Shown: positions 1 to 5,969 of the stretch, in pieces
Numbering within the stretch: the stretch's first letter is position 1
How the letters are laid out: the number at the start of each line of letters is the position of its first letter
NCBI GenBank assembly: GCA_003220985.1
Contig: QHTY01000065.1
Location: 1-7,449 of the forward strand
Direction of reading: 5' to 3'
DNA length: 7,449 bases
Origin: Gemmatimonadota bacterium
GTDB lineage: Bacteria > Gemmatimonadota > Gemmatimonadetes > Gemmatimonadales > GWC2-71-9
Made by a program: the position numbers and the translations under genes
The notes under the pieces: model-generated
Told to the model about the DNA's origin: nothing
What the model saw: only the letters and a program-made list of their open reading frames with translations
Databases searched by the model: none

Positions 1-405
1 GGTGCCGCCGGAGGGCTGGTGCATCATGATGCGCGCATGCGGTAACGCCGAGCGCTTCCCTTTGCGGCCGGCCGCGAGCAGGAACGACCCCATCGAGGCC
101 GCCATCCCCATGCAGATCGTGTTTACCGGAGCACGCAAAAACTGCATCGTGTCGTAGATCGCCATGCCTGACGATACGATACCACCTGGGGAATTCACGT
201 ACAGGTAAATATCCCGTTCCGGATTGTCGGCATCGAGAAAGAGCAGCTGCGCAATGATGATGTTGGCGACATCATCGCCGATGGAGCTGCCGAGGAAGAC
301 GATGCGGTCCATCAGCAGCCGGCTGAAGATGTCGTAGGTGCGCTCGCCACGGCTCGAGCGCTCGATGATGTACGGGGGATAGATGTGGCTTTCGCTCTTC
401 GTCAC
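1..405 (-). CDS. clpP: ATP-dependent Clp protease proteolytic subunit ClpP, C-terminus cut by window edge
   Basis: ClpP is the cytoplasmic serine peptidase that forms a two-ring barrel and degrades proteins unfolded by ClpX or ClpA. The reading frame from GTG at 405-403 gives 135 residues and leaves the window without a stop. The family's usual length is about 195-210, so roughly the last third is missing. Visible signatures are the N-terminal stretch YPPYIIERSSRGERTYDIFS (9-28), the NSPGG oxyanion loop (71-75), the nucleophile Ser104 in GMAASMG, and the catalytic His129 in MMHQPSGG. The catalytic Asp would lie beyond the edge. The GTG start overlaps the tig stop (GTGA, 405-402), which suggests translational coupling. 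A GGAG lies five bases upstream of it (minus strand, 414-411), inside the tig 3' end. The tig-clpP order is classical and clpX would be expected next, outside the window. Identification is firm. Confidence 0.96.
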   Translation of the reverse strand, partial: MTKSESHIYPPYIIERSSRGERTYDIFSRLLMDRIVFLGSSIGDDVANIIIAQLLFLDADNPERDIYLYVNSPGGIVSSGMAIYDTMQFLRAPVNTICMGMAASMGSFLLAAGRKGKRSALPHARIMMHQPSGGT

Positions 406-1655
406 GCTTGCTCCACGGTGGACTGCGACAGGAGATAGGCGAACACCTTCTCCTCGGTGATGCTCCGCGCGACATCGCGGAGCCGCTTTGCTTTCTCCAG
501 CGACGCATACAGCTCTGCCGCCTGCATCCCGCGCCGCTCGGCGAGCTCCTGGAGCCTCTGATCCAGCTCCGCCTCGGTCGCCCGTAGGTTCTGGGACTCA
601 ACAACGGTATCGAGCACCAGATCCCGCCGCACCTGCGACTCGGCCACAGCGCGGAACTCCTGGGCGAACTTTTCCCAGCGCTCCTCGGGAATCTCGTACG
701 CCTGGGCGTACATCCCCAGCACCCGCTCGACCAGCGGCCGCGGGGCCACGACGTTGTTCGCCTGCACGATCTGCTCGATCAACTCGGCGCGGACGCGCGC
801 ATCGGCTTCGCGCTCCGCTTCCTTCTTGAGATCCTCGGCGACCGCGGTGCGCAGCGCGTCCAGCGACTCGAAGTCGCCCATTTCGCGCGCGAACGCGTCG
901 TCCAGAGCGGGCAACTGCTGCCGTTTCACCTCGCGCAGCGTCAACCGGATGTCGCGCGTCTGCCCGCGCTTGGCTTCGTCGGCGAAGTCGTCCGGGAAAC
1001 GGACGGTGGCGTCCACCGATTCGCCGGGCGTGAGACTCATGATGCGCTCTTCGACGTCGGGAATCGCGCGGCCCTCGCCCAGCACGAATTGATAGGGCTC
1101 CGGATCCTTGACCTCGTCGGTCCCGGCCTCGCGCGTGGCGATCGTGACGTCGACGAGATCCTTGGGCTTCGGCTTCTCGCCGGCCACCGGCGTCCACGGC
1201 GCCCGCTGCTCACGCATGGCATTGAGCTGGGCGTCGACCTGCGCCGCAGTGATCGCTGCGACCTTGCGAGTCAGCCGGAAGCCGCCGAGCCGCTGCAGCT
1301 TCAGCTCGGGTTTCAGCTCGACGTGGAACTCGAACGTAACGGGGGCGCCTTCTTCCCACTTCAGGTTGTGGATGTGGGGATCGGCGATGGGCTTCAGCTC
1401 TTCCTGCTTCTGCGCGACACGCCAGCTCTCCTGCACGAGCTCGCGCAGCGTCTCCTGCCGGATATCGTCGGCGAACTTCTTGCGGACCACCGCCGCCGGG
1501 ACCTTGCCCTGGCGGAAGCCCGGCAACCGGGCGCGCTGCTGGTAGACCTTCGTTGCGCGCTCCTCGGCCGCCTTCACGTTGTCGGGCGGGATCGTTACTT
1601 CCAGCGACGCCTCGCCGGGCTCGGCGCGAGTCTTCTTGACCAGAATGTCGGGCAT
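402..1655 (-). CDS. tig: Trigger factor, ribosome-associated chaperone
   Basis: Trigger factor docks at the ribosomal exit tunnel through protein L23 and shields nascent chains. The 417-residue product is near the family's usual length (about 430). The N-terminal ribosome-binding domain carries the signature loop GFRQGKVP at 46-53, preceded by RARLP. A central PPIase-like (FKBP-type) domain spans about 165-243, with VLGEGRAIPDVEE at 191-203 and the TVRFPDDF strand at 217-224. The helical C-terminal chaperone domain (about 245-417) is rich in Glu, Arg and Ala. The first half of the PPIase domain is shortened and lacks the usual aromatic and Gly-rich DFxG...GG segment, and the usual IPGFE reads IPDVE, so isomerase activity is doubtful. 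ATG at 1655-1653 is chosen because the family N-terminus (MPDILVKKT, then a Leu-Glu-Val strand) starts there. No clear Shine-Dalgarno sequence precedes it. Downstream clpP overlaps its stop by four bases. Confidence 0.97.
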   Translation of the reverse strand: MPDILVKKTRAEPGEASLEVTIPPDNVKAAEERATKVYQQRARLPGFRQGKVPAAVVRKKFADDIRQETLRELVQESWRVAQKQEELKPIADPHIHNLKWEEGAPVTFEFHVELKPELKLQRLGGFRLTRKVAAITAAQVDAQLNAMREQRAPWTPVAGEKPKPKDLVDVTIATREAGTDEVKDPEPYQFVLGEGRAIPDVEERIMSLTPGESVDATVRFPDDFADEAKRGQTRDIRLTLREVKRQQLPALDDAFAREMGDFESLDALRTAVAEDLKKEAEREADARVRAELIEQIVQANNVVAPRPLVERVLGMYAQAYEIPEERWEKFAQEFRAVAESQVRRDLVLDTVVESQNLRATEAELDQRLQELAERRGMQAAELYASLEKAKRLRDVARSITEEKVFAYLLSQSTVEQA

Positions 1656-1664
1656 GTGGGCTGA

Positions 1665-1670
1665 AATCTA
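1665..1670 (-). promoter_or_regulatory. Weak candidate -10 box for tig-clpP
   Basis: On the minus strand TAGATT lies nine bases before the tig ATG, in a short AT-rich island between the heptamer array and the gene. A start point about seven bases downstream would leave a leader of only two or three bases, which fits the absence of a Shine-Dalgarno sequence. No convincing -35 hexamer is visible at the usual distance, because that stretch is occupied by the repeat array. This is inference from position and composition only. Confidence 0.25.
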
Positions 1671-1687
1671 ATCGTGCGGGGTAGGGG

Positions 1688-1757
1688 GTGCGTGGTGCGT
1701 GGTACGTGGTCTTGGACCGAGGGTGCGACGGACCACGCACCACGCACGACGCACGGT
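1688..1757. repeat. Degenerate heptamer array with inverted halves
   Basis: The stretch can be cut into ten consecutive 7-base units in one register. The left units are GTGCGTG, GTGCGTG and GTACGTG. The right units (from 1730) are GGACCAC, GCACCAC, GCACGAC and GCACGGT. The right part is the reverse complement of the left: bases 1688-1703 and 1732-1747 form a perfect 16-bp inverted repeat around a 28-base spacer, so a long hairpin or cruciform is possible. It fills the gap between tig and the truncated tRNA. No coding signal is seen. It resembles the short tandem heptamer repeats known from some bacterial intergenic regions, but the family is not identified. It has no run of T and is therefore not a standard terminator. 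Confidence 0.75.
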
Positions 1758-1772
1758 AGTTAGGATGCGACA

Positions 1773-1806
1773 AGGCTGGCGCGTCTGCCAATTCCGCCAC
1801 GGTCGC
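1773..1806 (-). pseudogene. tRNA-Leu-like 5' half, truncated at the anticodon arm
   Basis: Read on the minus strand, the sequence begins with a plausible acceptor strand GCGACCG (1806-1800). It continues TG and the D-arm GCGGAATTGGCAGACGC (1797-1781), which is nearly invariant in bacterial tRNA-Leu. The next bases CCAGC could be the 5' strand of the anticodon stem. After that the match ends: no complementary GCTGG follows, and no variable arm, T-loop (GTTCRA) or partner for the acceptor strand is found before the tig gene. The heptamer array begins shortly afterwards. A tRNA-Leu gene is often found just upstream of tig, so this is probably the remnant of that gene, broken by a deletion or rearrangement. 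A functional tRNA is unlikely. A chance match is improbable given the D-arm. Confidence 0.6.
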
Positions 1807-1816
1807 GCGGCCTGTG

Positions 1817-1822
1817 TATAAT
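1817..1822 (+). promoter_or_regulatory. Perfect TATAAT -10 box before the exported protein gene
   Basis: TATAAT matches the sigma-70-type consensus exactly and lies 27 bases before the chosen GTG start at 1850. This would give a leader of about 20 bases containing the GGAG ribosome-binding site. The -35 region is poor: TTCCGC (1792-1797, spacing 19) is the best hexamer, and it lies inside the D-arm of the tRNA remnant. The box is nearly palindromic (TATTATA on the other strand), so it could once have served the minus-strand tRNA instead. Confidence 0.5.
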
Positions 1823-1838
1823 AACTCCTCCTTTCCCC

Positions 1839-1842
1839 GGAG
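1839..1842 (+). promoter_or_regulatory. Ribosome-binding site GGAG that fixes the start at 1850
   Basis: GGAG ends seven bases before GTG 1850-1852. An earlier in-frame GTG at 1814 has no such site, overlaps the -10 box and would put twelve polar residues ahead of the signal peptide. The internal GTG is therefore preferred. Confidence 0.6.
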
Positions 1843-1849
1843 CCGGTTC

Positions 1850-2527
1850 GTGCCCAGGCTGAAATTGTTTGCGCTGCTGACGTTGCTGTGCGCCGCCCCC
1901 GCCACGCCCGCGTCACTGGTTGCTCAGGACAAGACCCAGCTGTGTAACGACGTCCAGCATCGCCCCATGCGCGTGGGACAATGGGCCAGCTACGCCTGGG
2001 CCGGTGGCCGCACCGACGGCGCGACGATGCGCATGGCGATCGTGGGCACCGAGCCCGTGGAGGGCTCGCCCTACTACTGGTATGAGATCACCTTCACCGA
2101 TCGGTCGAAGGGCGCAAGCGGGAAGACGATCGTCCAGGTGCTCATCCCGGGTCTCGACCAGGCCACCGCGATGCGCGGCATGATCATGAAGAGCGGCGCG
2201 GAGCCCGCGATGCGGATGCCCGAGGAGATGGTGCGCATGATGGGCGGCCGCATGGGTGAGAACTTCGCGACGGAATTCGCGCGCAAGTGCCAGGAGATGG
2301 ATGTCGTGGGCTGGGAACAGGTGACGGTCCCGGCCGGGTCGTTCCGCGCGCTTCACATGCGGCACGCCGCCGACCAGACCGACGCGTGGATAGCGCCCGA
2401 TCTCTATTTCGCGTTGCTCAGGGCGAAGCTGAAGGACGGCTCGACGATGGAATTGACGGGGCGGGGCGCCGACGCGAAGTCATCGATCACGGAAACGCCC
2501 GTTGCGATGCCGGGCATGCCGCGCTAA
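1850..2527 (+). CDS. Sec-exported Met-rich protein of unknown function
   Basis: The 225-residue product starts with a clear signal peptide: MPRLK, then a hydrophobic core at about 5-16, with Ala/Pro-rich cleavage sites around 21-26. The mature part is thus periplasmic or extracellular. Cys32 and Cys147 are the only mature cysteines and might form a disulfide. Residues 108-135 hold nine methionines (108, 111, 113, 121, 123, 127, 130, 131, 135), an unusual density. The C-terminal part (about 153-203) has alternating beta-type segments with VTVPAGSFRALHMRH and WIAPDLYFALLRAKL. This recalls exported beta-sheet proteins of the LolA/DUF3108-like fold, where a VPAGxF segment is common. That link is a guess from memory of such patterns. 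The gene ends 43 bases before ctaC, in the same orientation, but ctaC appears to have its own promoter. Proximity to a copper enzyme makes a copper-related role conceivable but unproven. Confidence 0.85.
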   Translation: MPRLKLFALLTLLCAAPATPASLVAQDKTQLCNDVQHRPMRVGQWASYAWAGGRTDGATMRMAIVGTEPVEGSPYYWYEITFTDRSKGASGKTIVQVLIPGLDQATAMRGMIMKSGAEPAMRMPEEMVRMMGGRMGENFATEFARKCQEMDVVGWEQVTVPAGSFRALHMRHAADQTDAWIAPDLYFALLRAKLKDGSTMELTGRGADAKSSITETPVAMPGMPR

Positions 2528-2537
2528 CGCGCGCGTT
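2526..2537. promoter_or_regulatory. 12-bp perfect palindrome over the ctaC -35 region, possible operator
   Basis: AACGCGCGCGTT is identical to its reverse complement. It begins within the stop codon of the exported protein gene, and its last two bases are the first two of the ctaC -35 hexamer. A repressor or activator bound here would affect the oxidase promoter. CG alternation can arise by chance in GC-rich DNA, so this is tentative. Confidence 0.3.
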
Positions 2538-2564
2538 GACGGGTTGCGGGGGCTCGTCTAGTTT
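2536..2564 (+). promoter_or_regulatory. Sigma-70-type promoter of the oxidase operon, probably giving a leaderless ctaC message
   Basis: TTGACG (2536-2541) and TAGTTT (2559-2564) are separated by 17 bases, the ideal spacing. A start point about seven bases after the -10 box falls on the GTG at 2571, which is the ctaC start codon. No Shine-Dalgarno sequence lies within the useful range; the only purine run, GGGGG at 2548-2552, is 18 bases away. TANNNT boxes seven bases ahead of a start codon are the known mark of leaderless messages in several bacterial phyla. The operon ctaCDEF is the likely transcript. Confidence 0.55.
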
Positions 2565-2570
2565 CACGCC

Positions 2571-3560
2571 GTGCCGCTGGTCCTGCTTGCCGTTCTGCTC
2601 CTCCTCACCGCGTGCGGCGGCGGCGCGGACCTTCCGCAATCGACGCTCGTCCCGCGGTCCGATTTCAGCGCAGACCTCTTCGGTCTGTACAAGAATGTCT
2701 TCTGGTGGGCGCTCGGTGTCTTCATTCTTGTCGAGGGCCTGCTCCTGGTCGCGATCGTGCGCTTCCGCGCGCGTCCCGGCAGGGCCGAGCCGAAGCCCGT
2801 GCACGGTCACACCGTGCTCGAAATCAGCTGGACGCTCGCGCCGGCCTTGATCCTGGTGTTCATCGCGGTGCCCACCATGCGCACGATCTTCTCGACCGCG
2901 GGCCACGCGCCCGAGGGCGCGCTCCGCGTGGAGGTGATTGGGCACCAGTGGTGGTGGGAGTATCGCTACCCGACGCTGAACATCAGCGCGTACAACGAGC
3001 TGCATATCCCCGTCCGGACGCCCATTCAGCTCGACATGACGTCGGCGGACGTCATCCACAGCTTCTGGGTGCCCCGGCTCGGCGGCAAACGCGATCTCAT
3101 TCAGGGCCGCACCAATCGGATCGCGTTTCGTGCCGATTCGACGGGTGAGTATTGGGGCCAGTGCGCGGAGTTCTGTGGCGCCTCGCACGCCAACATGCGG
3201 CTGCGGGTATTCGTGCAGTCCGATTCCGTGTTCCAGCGATGGGTGGACCAACAGCGCGCGTCGCCCGCAACTCCGGCGAAAGGATCGCCGGCCGAGGCGG
3301 GCCAGCAGGTGTACCGGCGCAGCCCCTGCATCGCCTGTCACACGATTGCGGGCCTCTCACAAGGGCGAGTCGGGCCCGATCTCACCCACGTCGGGAGCCG
3401 GTTCACGATCGCGGGTGCGCTGTTCCCCAATAACGCGGAAATCCTGCATCGCTGGATCATGAATGCGCCCGCGATGAAACCGGGAGCGTTGATGACGCCG
3501 CAGAGTCTGTCGCCGCAGGATCTGGATGCGTTGATCGCCTATCTGCAGAGCCTGAAATGA
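2571..3560 (+). CDS. ctaC: Cytochrome c oxidase subunit II (caa3 type) with fused cytochrome c domain
   Basis: This subunit receives electrons and passes them through the binuclear CuA centre to subunit I. The 329-residue product has, in order, a lipoprotein signal peptide with lipobox LTAC (Cys15), two membrane helices (about 44-64 and 86-106), the aromatic HQWWWEY segment (125-131) and the CuA cupredoxin domain. The CuA ligands are His163, Cys198, Glu200 (backbone), Cys202, His206 and Met209. A linker (about 228-240) leads to a class I cytochrome c domain with haem motif CIACH (253-257). Its axial Met is probably Met308, after KPG; Met302 is the alternative. This fusion defines caa3 oxidases, which take electrons directly from a quinol:cytochrome c reductase or small cytochromes. 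The GTG start begins the lipoprotein signal and sits at the predicted transcription start. The stop overlaps the ctaD start (ATGA, 3557-3560). Identification is firm. Confidence 0.97.
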   Translation: MPLVLLAVLLLLTACGGGADLPQSTLVPRSDFSADLFGLYKNVFWWALGVFILVEGLLLVAIVRFRARPGRAEPKPVHGHTVLEISWTLAPALILVFIAVPTMRTIFSTAGHAPEGALRVEVIGHQWWWEYRYPTLNISAYNELHIPVRTPIQLDMTSADVIHSFWVPRLGGKRDLIQGRTNRIAFRADSTGEYWGQCAEFCGASHANMRLRVFVQSDSVFQRWVDQQRASPATPAKGSPAEAGQQVYRRSPCIACHTIAGLSQGRVGPDLTHVGSRFTIAGALFPNNAEILHRWIMNAPAMKPGALMTPQSLSPQDLDALIAYLQSLK

Positions 3561-5350
3561 AGACCTGGCTCACGACCACCGATCACAAGCGGATCGGGCT
3601 GCTCTATTTCTGGACGGCGTTCGGGTTTTTCCTGATCGGCGGCCTGGAAGCGCTCATCATTCGCGCCCAGCTCGCCCGCCCCGATGGCGGGCTCGGTGTC
3701 AGCGCCGAGACGTTCAACCAGCTGTTCACGATGCACGGCACGACGATGGTGTTCCTCGCGCTCATGCCGCTGTCGGCCGCGTTCTTCAACTTCATGATTC
3801 CGCTCCAGATCGGCGCGCGCGACGTCGCGTTTCCGCGGCTCAATGCCTTCAGCTATTGGGTCTTCCTGCTCGGCGGCCTCTTCCTGAACGCGAGCTTCAT
3901 CGCCGGGCCGCTCTTCGGTGCCGACCGGCTGTCGGTGGCACCGGATGCGGGCTGGTTCGGCTATGAGAACCTGACGTCCCGGCAATTCTCGCCCGGTCCT
4001 AATGTCGATTTCTGGCTACTGGGACTGCAAATCCTGGGGATCGCATCGCTCGCGGCCGGCTTCAACTTCATCGTGACGATCCTGAACATGCGCGCCCCGG
4101 GGATGCGCATGTTGCGCCTGCCGCCCTTCACGTGGATGACGCTCATCACGCAGTTCCTCGTCATCACCGCGTTCCCGGTGATCACCGTCGCGCTCGTGCT
4201 CCTGATGTTCGACCGCTTCTTTGGCACGCATTTCTTCGTGCCGCAGGGCGGTGGTGACCCGATCCTCTGGCAGCATCTGTTCTGGATGTTCGGGCACCCC
4301 GAGGTCTACATCCTGATTCTGCCCGCCATGGGCATCGTTTCCGAAGTGCTGCCGACGTTTTCCAAGAAGCCGCTGTTCGGCTACACGGTCGTCGTCTATT
4401 CCGGCGTCGTGATCGCGTTCCTGGGTTGGAGCGTGTGGAGCCATCACATGTTCTCGTCCGGGCTCGGCCCCATCGCCGACTCGGTGTTCGCTGGCACGAC
4501 GATGCTCATCGCCATTCCGACGGGCGTGAAAATCTTCAACTGGATTGGCACGCTGTGGGGTGGGCAGATCCGGTTCACGACGTCCCTGCTGTTTGCCGTC
4601 GGATTCATCGCGATGTTCATCATCGGCGGCCTGTCCGGCGTGTCGCACGCCTCGGCCCCATCCGATCTCCAGCAGACCGACACGTACTATGTCGTCGCGC
4701 ACATCCACTATGTGCTGTTCGGCGGGACGATCCTCGGGCTGTTCGCCGGCATGTACTACTGGTGGCCCAAGATGACCGGTCGCCTGCTGTCGGAATCGCT
4801 CGGGAAGGTGCACTTCTGGCTGACGATGATCGGCATGAATCTCGCGTTTTTCCCGATGCACTTCTCCGGCCTGCTCGGAATGCCGCGCCGCATCTACACC
4901 TACTCGTCCGAACTTGGCGTGACCGGATTCAATCAGGCGTCGACGATTGGCGCGTTCCTGATCGGTCTGGCGACGCTCGTGTTCGTGTGGAATCTGTTGC
5001 GCACCCGCTGGCAGCCGATCAGCGCGCCGCACAACCCGTGGGGCGGCGCCACGCTCGAATGGGCCATTCCGTCACCGCCGCCCGTCTACAACTTCACCGT
5101 CATCCCGACGGTCGAGAGCCGCATGCCGCTGTGGCAAACGGAGCGTCATGCGCCGATGCGTCCATTACCTGAACGGCCGCCGGCGCCCATTCATGTGCCG
5201 GGCGGCTCGTGGTGGCCGCTGATCACGGCGACTGGCCTGCCCGTTATGGCGATCGGCGCGCTGTCCCACGTGATCCCTGTCGTGCTGGCGGGCGCGGCCG
5301 TCGTGATCGTCGGGATCTACCGCTGGGCCTACGAGCCCTTTGAGATGTAG
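3557..5350 (+). CDS. ctaD: Cytochrome c oxidase subunit I (caa3, A1-type haem-copper oxidase)
   Basis: The catalytic subunit reduces oxygen to water at the haem a3-CuB site and pumps protons across the inner membrane. All key residues are present in the 597-residue product: low-spin haem a ligands His60 and His384, haem a3 ligand His382 (AHIHYV), CuB ligands His247, His296 and His297, and the cross-linking Tyr251 in GHPEVY. D-channel residues Asp89 (ARDVAFPRLN), Asn96 and Glu249, and K-channel Lys325 (PTGVK), mark an A1-family pump. The twelve-helix core ends near residue 480. A polar stretch follows, and then two more hydrophobic segments (about 553-571 and 573-589) before the C-terminus. 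That makes about 14 helices, as in Bacillus CtaD, where subunit III correspondingly has only five. ATG at 3557 overlaps the ctaC stop by four bases, so coupled translation is likely. ctaE follows with no gap. Confidence 0.98.
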   Translation: MKTWLTTTDHKRIGLLYFWTAFGFFLIGGLEALIIRAQLARPDGGLGVSAETFNQLFTMHGTTMVFLALMPLSAAFFNFMIPLQIGARDVAFPRLNAFSYWVFLLGGLFLNASFIAGPLFGADRLSVAPDAGWFGYENLTSRQFSPGPNVDFWLLGLQILGIASLAAGFNFIVTILNMRAPGMRMLRLPPFTWMTLITQFLVITAFPVITVALVLLMFDRFFGTHFFVPQGGGDPILWQHLFWMFGHPEVYILILPAMGIVSEVLPTFSKKPLFGYTVVVYSGVVIAFLGWSVWSHHMFSSGLGPIADSVFAGTTMLIAIPTGVKIFNWIGTLWGGQIRFTTSLLFAVGFIAMFIIGGLSGVSHASAPSDLQQTDTYYVVAHIHYVLFGGTILGLFAGMYYWWPKMTGRLLSESLGKVHFWLTMIGMNLAFFPMHFSGLLGMPRRIYTYSSELGVTGFNQASTIGAFLIGLATLVFVWNLLRTRWQPISAPHNPWGGATLEWAIPSPPPVYNFTVIPTVESRMPLWQTERHAPMRPLPERPPAPIHVPGGSWWPLITATGLPVMAIGALSHVIPVVLAGAAVVIVGIYRWAYEPFEM

Positions 5351-5959
5351 ATGACACACGGATCGGCACACGCCCACGAGGCGGGGGCGGGGGCGCACCG
5401 CACGAGCATGGGGCTCGACAGCCGCAAGATGGCGTTCTGGGCTTTTATCGGCTCCGAATGCCTGTTGTTCGGATCGCTGATCTCGACGTACCTGGTCTAC
5501 AAGGGCAGGAGTCTCACGGGTCCATTCCCGCACGAGATTCTGAATATTCCGTTTACGTCGTTCAGCACCTTCGATCTGTTGATGTCGAGCCTGGCGATGG
5601 TACTTGCGCTGGCGGCGGTGCAGCGCGGGGACATGAAGCAGGGGAAGCTCTGGCTGCTCGTGACGGCCCTGCTCGGGCTGGTCTTCCTCGCCGGGCAATT
5701 CTGGGAATTCAGTCACTTCGTTCGCGAGGGCCTCGGCCTCACGACGAACCTGTTCGGCTCGACGTTCTACGTGCTGACAGGCACTCACGGTGCTCACGTC
5801 ACGGTCGGCGTGATCTGGCTGCTGACGCTCTGGGTGCAGGCGCTGCGCGGAAAACTCGGTCCGGCGAACGCGATGACGGTCGAGATCACGGGACTCTATT
5901 GGCATTTCGTGGACGTCGTGTGGATCGTGATCTTTACGGTCGTGTACCTGATTCAATGA
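5351..5959 (+). CDS. ctaE: Cytochrome c oxidase subunit III, five-helix form
   Basis: Subunit III binds subunit I and stabilises proton pumping. The 202-residue product shows the family marks GSECLLFGSLI (34-44) with Glu36, Glu119 in GQFWEF, STFYVLTGTHGAHV (137-150) and the C-terminal TGLYWHFVDVVWI (180-192). Five membrane helices are visible at about 28-50, 72-90, 99-118, 138-164 and 181-201. Mitochondrial subunit III has seven, and the missing two probably correspond to the extra C-terminal pair in CtaD. The first 20 residues are His/Ala/Gly-rich (His at 3, 7, 9 and 16) and lie before the first helix. ATG 5351 follows the ctaD stop directly (TAGATG) with only a weak GAG upstream. ATG 5408, ahead of GLDSRK, is an alternative start that would remove this tail. 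Translational coupling to ctaD favours the first ATG. Confidence 0.95.
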   Translation: MTHGSAHAHEAGAGAHRTSMGLDSRKMAFWAFIGSECLLFGSLISTYLVYKGRSLTGPFPHEILNIPFTSFSTFDLLMSSLAMVLALAAVQRGDMKQGKLWLLVTALLGLVFLAGQFWEFSHFVREGLGLTTNLFGSTFYVLTGTHGAHVTVGVIWLLTLWVQALRGKLGPANAMTVEITGLYWHFVDVVWIVIFTVVYLIQ

Positions 5960-5969
5960 GAGGGAAGGC

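Noticed and set aside
1089..1664. Long plus-strand open frame opposite tig (191 codons)
   Set aside because: It is Arg/Leu/Gly-rich with no recognisable motif, and lies wholly within a firmly identified gene. GC-rich codon bias creates such antisense frames.
1688..1757. CRISPR array or intrinsic terminator
   Set aside because: Units are seven bases long without spacers, and the hairpin lacks a T-run and lies upstream of both flanking genes.
1709..1806. Complete tRNA-Leu of about 88-98 bases using CCGTCGC (minus strand) as the 3' acceptor strand
   Set aside because: One acceptor mismatch might be tolerated, but the anticodon stem does not pair and no T-loop exists, because the interval is filled by the repeat.
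1814..1849. Upstream GTG as start of the exported protein
   Set aside because: It overlaps the TATAAT box, has no ribosome-binding site and would precede the signal peptide with polar residues.
1210..1905. 231-codon minus-strand frame spanning tig, the repeat and the tRNA remnant
   Set aside because: Its VAELADA segment is the typical spurious translation of a tRNA-Leu D-arm, and the rest is out of frame in tig.
4016..5032. 338-codon minus-strand frame inside ctaD
   Set aside because: The product is dominated by Arg, His, Glu and Asp as expected from the complement of membrane-protein codons. ctaD is certain on the other strand.
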